Shown here: in pieces, positions 48,938 to 57,642 of the stretch
Position numbering within the stretch: the first letter of the stretch is position 1
How the letters are laid out: each line of letters starts with the position of its first letter
Source of the DNA: Salipiger bermudensis
GTDB lineage: Bacteria > Pseudomonadota > Alphaproteobacteria > Rhodobacterales > Rhodobacteraceae
Assembly: GCF_020171625.1 (NCBI RefSeq)
Contig: NZ_JAIUZY010000003.1
Location: 558,001 to 622,000 of the forward strand
DNA length: 64,000 bases
Reading direction: 5' to 3'
The notes under the pieces: generated by a model
The model's input: only the letters and a program-made list of their open reading frames with translations
Told to the model about the DNA's origin: nothing
The model's database searches: none
Made by a program: the position numbers and the translations under genes

Positions 48938-51900
48938 AACGGTTTCTCCTCCTCCTCTCCCTGCTTCTCGGACTGTCCCTGCCCGCGATGGCGCAGGAGG
49001 AAGACGAGGGCACCCGGCTTGAACGCCTGATCGAGAACGCGCTCTCGGGCGAAGGGATGGACGTGACGGTGCGCGGCTTACGCGGCGCGCTGAGCTCGGA
49101 GGCCACCATGGAGCGCCTCACCATTGCCGACGAACAGGGCATCTGGCTGACGCTGGAGAATGCCACGCTTGACTGGAGCCGCCTTGCGCTGCTTCGCGGA
49201 AGGCTTCAGGTCGACGAGTTGAGCGCCGAGCGGCTGGAACTGGCCCGCCTGCCCGCCTCCGGCTCGTCCGCGCCCGCCCCCGAGGCCAGCGGTGGTAGCT
49301 TTGCGCTGCCTGACCTGCCGGTCTCGGTGAACGTGGGCCGCTTCGCCATCGACACGGTCGAGCTTGGCGCGCCGGTGATCGGCGAGGATGTCACGCTCAA
49401 TATCGAGGGCACCGCCCAGCTCGCCGATGGCGAGGGCAATGTCGAGCTTGCCGTGGTGCGTGCGAACGGCCCCACCGACGCGCTGACCTTCACCGGCAGC
49501 TACGCCAACGACACCCGGGAACTGCTGGTCGATCTCGTGCTCGAGGAAGGCTCCGGCGGCCTGCTGACCACCCGGATGGGCCTGCCCGGCGCGCCGCCGA
49601 TCCGCCTTGCGGTGCAGGGCGAAGGCGTGGTCGACGATTTCACCGCCGATCTCACGCTCGCCACCGATGGCGAGGACCGCTTCGCCGGTCAGATCACGCT
49701 GGAGGGCATCGAGGATCAGGGCCATCGCTTCGCGGCCGATCTCGAGGGTGACCTGCGGCCGCTGCTGCCGCAGGAGCAGCGCGCCTTCCTCGGGGACAAC
49801 CAGCTTCTGCGCACCCGCGGCATCCTCGAGACCGGCGGCGCGCTCGAGCTCGAGGAGCTGACGCTCGAGACCGCCGCGATGTCGCTCGCCGGCGAGGCCC
49901 GCATCGGTGCCGAAGGCTGGCCTGAGCGGCTGCGCCTGTCGGGGCGCATCGCCTCCGAGGATGGCAGCCCGGTGCAACTCGCCTTCGCGCAGGACGGAAC
50001 GCTTGTCGAGCAGGCGACTCTGTCGCTGTTCTTCGACGCCTCACAAGGCGACGAGTTCAGCCTCGAACTGGCACTGCAGGGGCTCGACCGCCCCGAGATG
50101 TCGCTGCAGAGCGCCCAGCTTACCGGCACCGGCATCATCGCCAAGAACGACACCAGCAGCCTGCCCGGCGCGGTGCGCGGACAGCTCGACCTCGATGTGG
50201 CGGGGCTGGCCTTCTCGGATGCCTCGCTGGCCGAGGCCACCGGTGACGCGATGACCGGCGCGCTGCAGTTCGACTGGCAGCAGGGCTCGCCCTTCGAGAT
50301 CACCGGCATCGACCTGAACGGCGCCGGCATCGACGTGCAGGGCGAGATGCTGTTCTCGGGCCTGACCGAGGGCGCCGACCCCACCATCGAGCCCGACCTG
50401 CAGATCCGCGCCGAGGACCTTGCCCGGTTCTCGGGTCTTGCCGGGCGCGAGCTCGGCGGCGATGCCGATGTGCGTGTCTCCGGCCGGGCCGAGCCGATCT
50501 CGGGCCGCTTCGACATCACCGTGGCGGGCAACGCCACCGATCTCGCCGCCGGTATTCCGCAGCTCGACAGCCTTCTGGCCGGCGACCTGACGCTCGATGC
50601 AACCGCGGCACGGACCGAGCTGGGCACGTTCCTGCGCAACCTCGATCTCGACGGGCCGGGCATCGTCGTCACCGCCGATGCGCAGCTCCAGACCGGCGCC
50701 AGCAGTGGCAAGTTCGACCTGACCCTGCCCGACCTGTCACTGGTCGATCCCGCGATGAGCGGCGAGGCCACGCTGACCGGCACCCTCGACGAGGGCGAAA
50801 ACGCCTACGCGCTCGACCTCGTCGCCTCCGGCCCCGGCAACACCCAGTTCGACGGCGTCGTCACCGCCGGCAAGGGCGAAGACGGCGGCATCGTGTCGGT
50901 GGGCTTCACCGGCGATGCCTCGGCCGCCGATCTCGCGGCCTTCGCCGCCATCGCAGGCCGCCCGCTTGCCGGCGCCGCGAGCTTTCAGGGCACCGGCAGC
51001 TACATCCTCGAGACCGGGTATTTCGACGCCGACGGCACGCTGCAGACCCGCGAAGTCGAGATCGGAATCGACGCGGTCGACGGCCTGCTCGAAGGCACCA
51101 CCGACGCCGAGGTCAACGTGACCCGCGATGCGGATGGCATCACCATCCGCCGCGCCGAAGTCGACGGGCCGGGCATCGAGATGACCGCCAGCGGCACGCT
51201 GCTCGAGGCCGGCAGTTCGGCGAGCTTCGACATCACCCTGCCCGATCTGACCCGGCTGCGCGCCGAGGGGCTCTCGGGTCGCGCCATCCTGCGCGGCACG
51301 CTCGAGGAAAGCGCCGAGGCCTATCTTCTGAACCTCGCCGCCACCGGCCCCGCACAGACCAGCATCGACGGCGAGGTGACCGCAACCAAGGCCGAAGATG
51401 GCGGCATCGCGACGGTCGGCTTCGACGGCACGGCGGCGGGCGGCGATCTCTCGGCCTTTGCCGATCTCGCGGGCCGCGAACTCGACGGCGCCTTCAGCTT
51501 CGACGGCGAAGGCGCCTATGCGCTCGAGACCGGCTATTTCGACGCCGACGGCACGCTCGAGACCACCAATCTGGCGATCGGCATCCAGCAGGTCGACGGC
51601 CTTCTGCGCGGCACCACCCGCACCGAGATCGACGTGTCGCGCGATGCCGAGGGCATCACCATCCGGCGCGCCGATGTCGACGGCCCCGGCATCCAGCTCA
51701 CCGCCGATGGCCGACTCGTGGGGGACGGCAGCACCGCCACCTTCAACCTCACCCTGCCCGACCTGAGCCCCGTCGCGCCCGGCATGTCCGGCAGCGTCTC
51801 GGTCTCGGGCGAGCTGCAGGAAAGCGCCGAGGCCTATACGCTCGACTTCACCGCCAGCGGCCCCGGGCAGACGCAGGCCGGCGGCATCGTCACCGCGCGC

Positions 51901-53727
51901 AAGACCGACGAGGGCCAGATCGGCACCGTGGGCTTCGACGGCACCGCCTCGGTGGGGTCGCTGGCCGCCTATGCGCCGCTGACTGGCCAGAACCTGCGCG
52001 GCGGGGTGAGCTTCGACGGCGAAGGCAGCTACACGCTGACCACCGGCGCCTTCAGCGCCGACGGCACGCTCAACACCCGCAACCTCGCCACGGGCATCGA
52101 GATCGTCGACAAGCTTGCCGGCGGCAGCGGCAGCGCCGTGGTCTCTGCCCGGCGCGACGACGCGGGCAACATCACGGTCGAAGAGCTCGATGTGACCACC
52201 TCGCAGATCACCGCCACGATGAACGGCACGCTGAGCCAGTCCGGCGCCAGCGCGCTGCGCTTCGACGTGGCGCTCAACAATCTGGGCGTGATCGTGCCGC
52301 AGCTTCCGGGTCGCGCCACCGCGACCGGGACCATCGGCGGCAATGGCAACGGGCCATGGCAGGTCGACACCCGGATCAACGCCCCGGGCGGCACACAGGC
52401 GACGGTCTCGGGCACGCTGGCGCAGAGCTTCGACAGCGCCAACCTGTCCATCGACGGCAACGCGCCGCTGGCGCTGGTGAACCAGATCGCCGAGCCCAAC
52501 CTGCTCTCGGGCATGGCGCGGCTGAACCTGCGCCTGAACGGACCCCTCGCGCCGGCCTCGCTGTCGGGTACGGTGACGGTCAACGGTGCCGAGGTGGTGC
52601 TGCCGGGGCCGGGGATTTCGATCAACGGCATCAATCTCACCGCCAATCTCGGCGGCGGGCAGGCCCGGCTCGACGTCAACGGCCAGCTCTCGACCGGCGG
52701 GCGTCTCGAGACCACCGGCACCATCGGGCTCAATACGCCCTACACCGCCGATCTGGTGGTCAGGATGCGCGACCTGCTGCTCGAGGATCGCCGTCTCTAT
52801 CAGGCGACCACCAGCGGGCGTGTCACCGTTCAGGGCCCCCTGCTCACCGGGCCGACCATCGCGGGCCGGATCGACATCGAAAAGGCCGAGCTGCGCATCC
52901 CCGAGACCGGCCTCGGGCCGGGCAGCCGCAGCTTCACCCTGACCCATCTGGCCGAGCCGCCCGCGGTGCGCGCGACCCGCGCCCGCGCCGGACTGATCGA
53001 GACCCCGAGCGCCAGAAGCGGCCCGGCCTACACCCTGCCGCTCGATCTCGACATCCGCGCGCCCTCGCGCATCTTCGTGCGCGGCCGCGGCCTTGATGCC
53101 GAGCTTGGCGGCCGGGTGCGGATCACCGGCACCTCGCAGGACATCGTGCCGGTGGGCCGCTTCGACCTGATCCGGGGCCGGCTCGACATCCTCGGCCAGC
53201 GCCTGACGCTCGACACCGCGATCCTGCGCCTGACCGGCGACTTCGTCCCGACCATCGAGGTCGAGGCGACCGCCGAACGTGACGGCACCGTGGTCACCGT
53301 GACGATCGAGGGCGAGGCGACGGAGCCCGAGGTGACCTTCAGCTCGACCCCCTCGCGGCCCGAGGAAGAGGTGCTCGCGCTGCTGCTCTTCGGGCGCGAC
53401 GTGACCGAGCTTTCCGCGCTGCAGGCGCTGCGCATCGCCGCGGCGGTGAACACGCTTGCCGGCAAGGGCGGCGAAGGCATCGTCGGCAATCTGCGCCGGG
53501 GCTTCGGGCTGGATGATTTCGACGTCACCACGGACGCCGAGGGCAATGCCGGGCTGCGCTTTGGCAAGTACCTCAGCGAAGAGCTCTACACCGACGTGGA
53601 GGTCGATTCAGGTGGCGAGACGGCGATCAACCTGAACTACCAGATCAATCGCAACGTCAAGGCCCGCGCCAGGGCCGATACGGGCGGCGACAGCGGTATC
53701 GGGATCTATTTCGAAAAAGACTACTGA
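48934..53727 (+). CDS. tamB: inner-membrane-anchored translocation protein TamB (DUF490)
   Basis: A 1597-residue periplasm-spanning protein anchored by an N-terminal hydrophobic segment (FLLLLSLLLGLSLPAMA). It has the long beta-taco body and the conserved C-terminal DUF490 domain (from about 1250; LEDRRLYQATTSGRVTVQGPLLTGP and the end GDSGIGIYFEKDY). The start is a TTG at 48934 that overlaps the tamA stop (TTGA); no ATG or GTG gives the hydrophobic start. Residues about 593-1110 contain three tandem repeats of about 171 residues. With TamA it links the two membranes. Confidence 0.93.
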   Translation: MKRFLLLLSLLLGLSLPAMAQEEDEGTRLERLIENALSGEGMDVTVRGLRGALSSEATMERLTIADEQGIWLTLENATLDWSRLALLRGRLQVDELSAERLELARLPASGSSAPAPEASGGSFALPDLPVSVNVGRFAIDTVELGAPVIGEDVTLNIEGTAQLADGEGNVELAVVRANGPTDALTFTGSYANDTRELLVDLVLEEGSGGLLTTRMGLPGAPPIRLAVQGEGVVDDFTADLTLATDGEDRFAGQITLEGIEDQGHRFAADLEGDLRPLLPQEQRAFLGDNQLLRTRGILETGGALELEELTLETAAMSLAGEARIGAEGWPERLRLSGRIASEDGSPVQLAFAQDGTLVEQATLSLFFDASQGDEFSLELALQGLDRPEMSLQSAQLTGTGIIAKNDTSSLPGAVRGQLDLDVAGLAFSDASLAEATGDAMTGALQFDWQQGSPFEITGIDLNGAGIDVQGEMLFSGLTEGADPTIEPDLQIRAEDLARFSGLAGRELGGDADVRVSGRAEPISGRFDITVAGNATDLAAGIPQLDSLLAGDLTLDATAARTELGTFLRNLDLDGPGIVVTADAQLQTGASSGKFDLTLPDLSLVDPAMSGEATLTGTLDEGENAYALDLVASGPGNTQFDGVVTAGKGEDGGIVSVGFTGDASAADLAAFAAIAGRPLAGAASFQGTGSYILETGYFDADGTLQTREVEIGIDAVDGLLEGTTDAEVNVTRDADGITIRRAEVDGPGIEMTASGTLLEAGSSASFDITLPDLTRLRAEGLSGRAILRGTLEESAEAYLLNLAATGPAQTSIDGEVTATKAEDGGIATVGFDGTAAGGDLSAFADLAGRELDGAFSFDGEGAYALETGYFDADGTLETTNLAIGIQQVDGLLRGTTRTEIDVSRDAEGITIRRADVDGPGIQLTADGRLVGDGSTATFNLTLPDLSPVAPGMSGSVSVSGELQESAEAYTLDFTASGPGQTQAGGIVTARKTDEGQIGTVGFDGTASVGSLAAYAPLTGQNLRGGVSFDGEGSYTLTTGAFSADGTLNTRNLATGIEIVDKLAGGSGSAVVSARRDDAGNITVEELDVTTSQITATMNGTLSQSGASALRFDVALNNLGVIVPQLPGRATATGTIGGNGNGPWQVDTRINAPGGTQATVSGTLAQSFDSANLSIDGNAPLALVNQIAEPNLLSGMARLNLRLNGPLAPASLSGTVTVNGAEVVLPGPGISINGINLTANLGGGQARLDVNGQLSTGGRLETTGTIGLNTPYTADLVVRMRDLLLEDRRLYQATTSGRVTVQGPLLTGPTIAGRIDIEKAELRIPETGLGPGSRSFTLTHLAEPPAVRATRARAGLIETPSARSGPAYTLPLDLDIRAPSRIFVRGRGLDAELGGRVRITGTSQDIVPVGRFDLIRGRLDILGQRLTLDTAILRLTGDFVPTIEVEATAERDGTVVTVTIEGEATEPEVTFSSTPSRPEEEVLALLLFGRDVTELSALQALRIAAAVNTLAGKGGEGIVGNLRRGFGLDDFDVTTDAEGNAGLRFGKYLSEELYTDVEVDSGGETAINLNYQINRNVKARARADTGGDSGIGIYFEKDY
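50710..52251 (+). repeat. three tandem repeats of about 515 bp inside tamB
   Basis: Repeat units start at 50710, 51223 and 51739 (spacings 513 and 516 bases, 171 and 172 codons). Each begins with the motif FDLTLPDL or FNLTLPDL and holds ETGYFDADGTL or TTGAFSADGTL, then ITIRRAxVDGPGI (lost in the third). Units 1 and 2 are nearly identical in places at the DNA level; unit 3 is more diverged. Confidence 0.85.
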
Positions 53728-53734
53728 CCTTTCG

Positions 53735-53756
53735 GAGCGGGCCTTCGGGCCCGCTC
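53735..53756 (+). terminator. UUCG-loop terminator of tamAB
   Basis: Nine-base stem GAGCGGGCC / GGCCCGCTC closed by a TTCG tetraloop, 8 bases after the tamB stop. Very stable; the following bases are only weakly T-rich (TGGTG). Confidence 0.75.
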
Positions 53757-53965
53757 TGGTGCAAGGGCCGGATGTGCCAAGCGGAGCGACTGGAGCGCGC
53801 TGTGCAGCGCTGTGCAGCGCCATGCCCCTTGCTCGCCCGTGCGGCCTGATCGCCACCGTCGCGTCGAAGAACGCGTGTGGGGAGCCTGACTCCCATATGG
53901 TGAGGCTGTTCGCCCGAGCACGACTCCACATTGCCCAGCGGCGCCAGCCCTTCAGCGCATATAAT

Positions 53966-54029
53966 GTGCGGCGCACCGGATTTCGGTTTGGAAAATGAGA
54001 AAGCCCGCTGCGCAATGCAGCGGGCTTTT
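53966..54029 (+). ncRNA. candidate small RNA ending in a strong terminator
   Basis: A TATAAT box at 53960-53965 (rare in this GC-rich DNA) lies about 60 bases before a perfect terminator stem with a TTTT tail. A short RNA could start near 53971. There is no good -35 at the normal distance (TTGCCC at 53931 is 23 bases away), and no family is recognised, so this is tentative. Confidence 0.25.
54000..54029. terminator. bidirectional rho-independent terminator
   Basis: Arms AAAGCCCGCTGC (54000-54011) and GCAGCGGGCTTT (54017-54028), loop of 5. A TTTT run follows on the plus strand; on the minus strand TTTCTCATTTTC follows. It would end the minus-strand kduI-819 operon (81 bases past its stop) and any plus-strand transcript. 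Confidence 0.85.
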
Positions 54030-54109
54030 CCGGTGTCGCTTGCCACAGACGCGATCCGCAGCAAGCGATGATGTGCGAAGGCCGCGGCCTTCCCTCGGGC
54101 GCCTGCCCG

Positions 54110-56569
54110 TCAGAGCGGGATTTCGCTCCGGTTGCCTTCGAGGGTCCAGGTCATCGGGTCGAGCGTCCGGCCCTCGGCGATCACCTTGCCATCGCGACGG
54201 AACTGCACCGTGCCATAGGTCGCATCCTCGACCACCAGGCTGCCGTCCGTAGTTTCGGCCACCTCGAGACGATGCTGCGCAGAGAACCCGGCCAGGTCGT
54301 CGGTCTTGCCCAGCCGGACGATCCAGATGCCCTGGCGCCCCGCCAGACGCAGCTCGTGGCCCGCAGACCCGCCTTCGGACATGAGCTGCAACGGACCGGA
54401 TGCCTGGATAAGCATCGCGCCCCGCCCGCTTCTGGCCGAGGCCCGGTTCCCGTCGACGCTCCAGTCATCGAAGACAGGCGTCGGGAACCACGCGTGCGTG
54501 AAGTTCGGCTGCGGCGCTACGCCATCGAAGCGCACGACGGCCAGATCCCGATACTGCTGCACCCGCGGCACGCTCGCCGAGCCGCCCCAGAACGACGGTC
54601 GTCCGAAGCCGGACTGAACGATCTCGCCCGGATGGTTGATGAACAGGCTGGCCGACGCTTCCCGCCCGATCCGCGCCTGGATCAGGGTTTCCTGATAGCC
54701 CCAATCCTGCCAGCGGTAGAGCGCGGCGCTCCCCAACGCGGTTTCCGAGGTCTTGTAGTGGTAGAGCTTGCAGAAGGCGTTTTCGCCCTGCCAGAACGTC
54801 CACTCCTGCGCCGTGTCCTCGCGCTCCCAGTTGGCGATCTCGGCGAGGTCGGGCATCTCGAGCCCGTGATCCCGCAGCGCGAGCGCCAGCTGCGCAAGGC
54901 AGTTCACGTGCGCGCCGTACTGCCCCTGCCCCCAGAGAAGCCGTGCCAGCCCCGTCAGCTCGAGCGTGTCGGCGACGCAGAGCGAATGCTCGTAGCTGCG
55001 CCCCTGCGCCCCGGTGATCACGCCGTGATGCGCGGAATGCGCCACCATGGTGATCAGCCGGACGATCGCGGCACCCGCGCGCTGGCGGATCTCCGCATCC
55101 GGAGCCAGCGCGAACAGCGCCGTCATGCCCTTGAGGTCGATCGGGAAGTAGGTCGCCGAATTGAACTCGGCCATCTCGGCCTTTTCGAAGTGATCGAACC
55201 ACTCCGTCAGCCGCTCAAAGCCGACACGGCTCTGCTCACGTCCTGAGCGGCCCGACCGGCGGAACTGCGCGTCGGGCAGGAGGTTGCCGGCCAGATAGGC
55301 CGAGGTGTGGAACAGAAGCGCGTGGTTTTCGGAGAAATACCACTGAACGTCGTTTCCGGGCTCGTCCATCCAGAAGCGGAAGTCGAGGGTCGCGGCGTCG
55401 ATCCGCTCCACCAGCGCGGCGGGCAGCCGGTCGGCGTAGACGATCCGCGTCCAGAGCAGCGGCACGAGCGCGAAGTCGGCACAGTCGAAGCAGCGCTCGA
55501 TGCCGGGCAGATTGGTCGTAATGATCTGCTCCGCGCGGGTCAGCGCCTCGGCGTCGCCCACCGCAGCACAGGCCAGCGCCGTCTCGGTGTCGGTCTCGCC
55601 ATGGCGCGCGATCCAGTTCAGCGCCTCGGCGATGCGGTCCTGCGCGCCTGCGGGTGCGGCCCCGGTCTCGCTGCGCCAGGTGACCTCGGCGCCGAGACGC
55701 GCCTGCGCCGTGAAGCTGCCACAGGACAGCGCGAAGTCGAAATACCGGTAGTCTGCCGGGAAGTCCGAGGACGACGCGATCCGGACTTGCGTTGCTCCTT
55801 CCGGGATCTCGACATCGACGTCATGGTGGTCATGCGACATGAAGTGCCCCGCGACCCGGACGCGACCCCGAACCCCTTCGGGGAACGGCACCGGCAGTTG
55901 CAGGTGGATGTCCTGCCCGTCGTAGAGTTTCCTGTCGAGATGCATGGCCTCGAGCGCCGCCTCGACGCCGGCCACCAGATCATCCGAGGCCGGGAAGGTG
56001 TGACTGGCTTGCGCCGCCGGACCGTCCAGCCACGTGAGGGCGATCCGGATGACCGCATCGCGCTCCGCGAGGTCTTCGAACTGCACCGCGATCTCGTTGT
56101 GGCCTTCGGTCAGTTCGGCGTCGAACTCGACCTCGTCCATGGCGTTGCGGGTGGCCGGCGAGATCCACGCCACGGCCCGTCCGTTGACGAAGGCGCGTGC
56201 GGCACCACAAATGCCGAGGCGAAGACGGGCAAAGCCGCCTTGCTCTGCCTTGACGGCTGTCCGCGCCCAGCCCCGGACCTTGGTGGCCCGGAACCAGAAG
56301 CCCGAGAGATCGACGAAGGGCGAGCCGAAGGGCAGCACGTTGCGCGCCTCTGCCCAGTCGGGAAGATCCTCCGCCGCCAGCTCCTTGCCGCGGCGCTCTT
56401 CGATATAGGCGGTGCGGCAGGGATAGGTGTGCGGGATGAAGTTCTTGTCCTTGGTCAGGAAGAAGGTGGAATCCATCTCCCCTTCCATGGGCGTGTCCGC
56501 GACGTTGTATTCGGCTTCATCAAGCCGGGTCACCTGCCAGTAGGGGATCGGGGCTCCGGTGGTCAGCAT
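54110..56569 (-). CDS. large protein of unknown function in the uronate locus, toroid-like (candidate polysaccharide-active enzyme)
   Basis: An 819-residue protein without signal peptide. I cannot name its family with certainty. Residues 1-300 look beta-rich (VEIPEGATQVRIASSSD). The middle (about 310-640) looks all-helical like an (alpha/alpha) toroid and contains conserved-looking polar motifs: SENHALLFHTSAYLAGN (E414, N415, H416), EFNSATYFP (E468, N470) and GRSYEH (R524, Y526). The end is beta-rich again. This layout recalls heparinase II/III-like lyases and related unclassified proteins. It starts 3 bases after the kduI stop, so it belongs to the same transcript. A cytoplasmic hydrolase or lyase acting on an imported uronate oligosaccharide is inference. 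Confidence 0.85.
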   Translation of the reverse strand: MLTTGAPIPYWQVTRLDEAEYNVADTPMEGEMDSTFFLTKDKNFIPHTYPCRTAYIEERRGKELAAEDLPDWAEARNVLPFGSPFVDLSGFWFRATKVRGWARTAVKAEQGGFARLRLGICGAARAFVNGRAVAWISPATRNAMDEVEFDAELTEGHNEIAVQFEDLAERDAVIRIALTWLDGPAAQASHTFPASDDLVAGVEAALEAMHLDRKLYDGQDIHLQLPVPFPEGVRGRVRVAGHFMSHDHHDVDVEIPEGATQVRIASSSDFPADYRYFDFALSCGSFTAQARLGAEVTWRSETGAAPAGAQDRIAEALNWIARHGETDTETALACAAVGDAEALTRAEQIITTNLPGIERCFDCADFALVPLLWTRIVYADRLPAALVERIDAATLDFRFWMDEPGNDVQWYFSENHALLFHTSAYLAGNLLPDAQFRRSGRSGREQSRVGFERLTEWFDHFEKAEMAEFNSATYFPIDLKGMTALFALAPDAEIRQRAGAAIVRLITMVAHSAHHGVITGAQGRSYEHSLCVADTLELTGLARLLWGQGQYGAHVNCLAQLALALRDHGLEMPDLAEIANWEREDTAQEWTFWQGENAFCKLYHYKTSETALGSAALYRWQDWGYQETLIQARIGREASASLFINHPGEIVQSGFGRPSFWGGSASVPRVQQYRDLAVVRFDGVAPQPNFTHAWFPTPVFDDWSVDGNRASARSGRGAMLIQASGPLQLMSEGGSAGHELRLAGRQGIWIVRLGKTDDLAGFSAQHRLEVAETTDGSLVVEDATYGTVQFRRDGKVIAEGRTLDPMTWTLEGNRSEIPL

Positions 56570-56572
56570 GGC

Positions 56573-57409
56573 TCAGCGCAGCTCCGAGATCTGGACCGGG
56601 TCGACGTCGGTATAGGCCTGGTTCTCGCCCGTCATGCCCCAGACGAAGCCGTAGGGTCCGGTGCCGGCGCCCATGTGGATGGACCATGCCGGCGACAGCA
56701 CGATGTCGCCGTCGCCCACCACCAGATGGCGGGTGTTGTCCGGACGGCCCATGAAGTGCATGACCCGATCCTCGGACGACATGTCGAAGTAGCAATAGGC
56801 TTCCATGCGACGCTCGTGCAGGTGCGGCGGCATGGTGTTCCAGAGCGAGCCCTTGGCCGGGTCGGTGATGCCCATCAGCAGCAGGCAGGACGGCGACACC
56901 TCGGGGTGGATGTACATCGCCAGCGAGCGGACGTTGCCCTTCTCGGCCTCGCCCAGGTTCAGCACCTTGGCCTCGGACCGGGTGATCAGGCGGGTCGGAA
57001 TGTCGGCCCCTGCCGGCACCGAGTTCATGTAGAACCAGGGCGGGGTCTGGGCGTCGTCGCTGCCCATGGTCACGGTCTTGGTGCCGCGCCCGATATAGAG
57101 CACATCGCGGTTGGCGAGCGCATAGCGGGTGCCGTCGACCTCGATCCAGCCGGCCCCACCGAGGTTGGCGACGCCCATCTCGCGGGCCTCGAAGAACGTC
57201 TCGGTTCCGACGTCCTCACCGCCGCCGAACGACAGCGGAGCGTCCGTGGGCACGGCGCCGCCGACGATCATGCGGTCGAAATGGGTGTAGGCGAACCCGA
57301 TCTTGCCGGGGGCGAACATCCCTTCGACCATGAAGTTGTCGCGCAGGCGATCGGTGTTCATCGCGTCGATCTGATCCGGGCCAGCCCCGTATTTTTGCAG
57401 CATTCCCAT
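56573..57409 (-). CDS. kduI: 5-keto-4-deoxyuronate isomerase
   Basis: Converts 5-keto-4-deoxyuronate (formed spontaneously from released unsaturated galacturonate or glucuronate) to 2,5-diketo-3-deoxygluconate. The 278-residue cupin has exactly the E. coli length, and its metal ligands fall at H196, H198, E203 (PHLHERRMEAYCYF) and H245 (WSIHMG), the same numbers as in the known enzyme. AAGGAG precedes the ATG at 57409. First gene of a minus-strand operon that continues into the 819-residue protein; controlled from the region shared with the LacI gene. Confidence 0.96.
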   Translation of the reverse strand: MGMLQKYGAGPDQIDAMNTDRLRDNFMVEGMFAPGKIGFAYTHFDRMIVGGAVPTDAPLSFGGGEDVGTETFFEAREMGVANLGGAGWIEVDGTRYALANRDVLYIGRGTKTVTMGSDDAQTPPWFYMNSVPAGADIPTRLITRSEAKVLNLGEAEKGNVRSLAMYIHPEVSPSCLLLMGITDPAKGSLWNTMPPHLHERRMEAYCYFDMSSEDRVMHFMGRPDNTRHLVVGDGDIVLSPAWSIHMGAGTGPYGFVWGMTGENQAYTDVDPVQISELR

Positions 57410-57572
57410 GGAAAGACTCCTTCCGACGTTCAGGCGCGCGGGCACCGGCCCGCGACGTTGCGTTCGAGGAGGGACAGCGACAGGTCGGCCAATGCCGGAC
57501 GCGACGCGTCATCCTCCCGTAAGCGCGTCCTCCCGCGCTTTCAGTCCCGAGCCTTCCCACTAGGAAAACGTT

Positions 57573-57598
57573 TGTGCAATATGTAAATCTATTGCACA
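57573..57598. promoter_or_regulatory. LacI-type operator between kduI and lacI gene (site A)
   Basis: Perfect inverted repeat TGTGCAATA (57573-57581), 8-base spacer, TATTGCACA (57590-57598). The inner 22 bases fit TGCAA-N-AT-N7-TAT-W-SCA, which recurs at 61348 and 61519. A second, LacI-like palindrome AAACGTTT lies next to it (57566-57573). Confidence 0.75.
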
Positions 57599-57642
57599 GT
57601 GGATCGCACATTCAGCATGTTTCCAACAGCGAGGCGCCCCTC

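Larger units (their letters stand above)
53757..54109. other. intergenic region between tamB and the uronate locus
   Basis: About 350 bases. It holds a 10-base direct repeat (GCGCTGTGCA twice, about 53799-53818), the TATAAT box and the bidirectional terminator. An open frame of 79 codons (53759-53998) has no ribosome-binding site or family signal and is not called. Confidence 0.4.

Noticed and set aside
53799-53820. Short direct repeat GCGCTGTGCA x2 as a possible attachment or CRISPR remnant
   Set aside because: Only two 10-base copies without spacer, integrase or cas gene; most likely chance or slippage.
53759-53998. 79-codon open frame before the bidirectional terminator
   Set aside because: No ribosome-binding site, no domain, and it starts inside the 3' region just after the tamB terminator stem.
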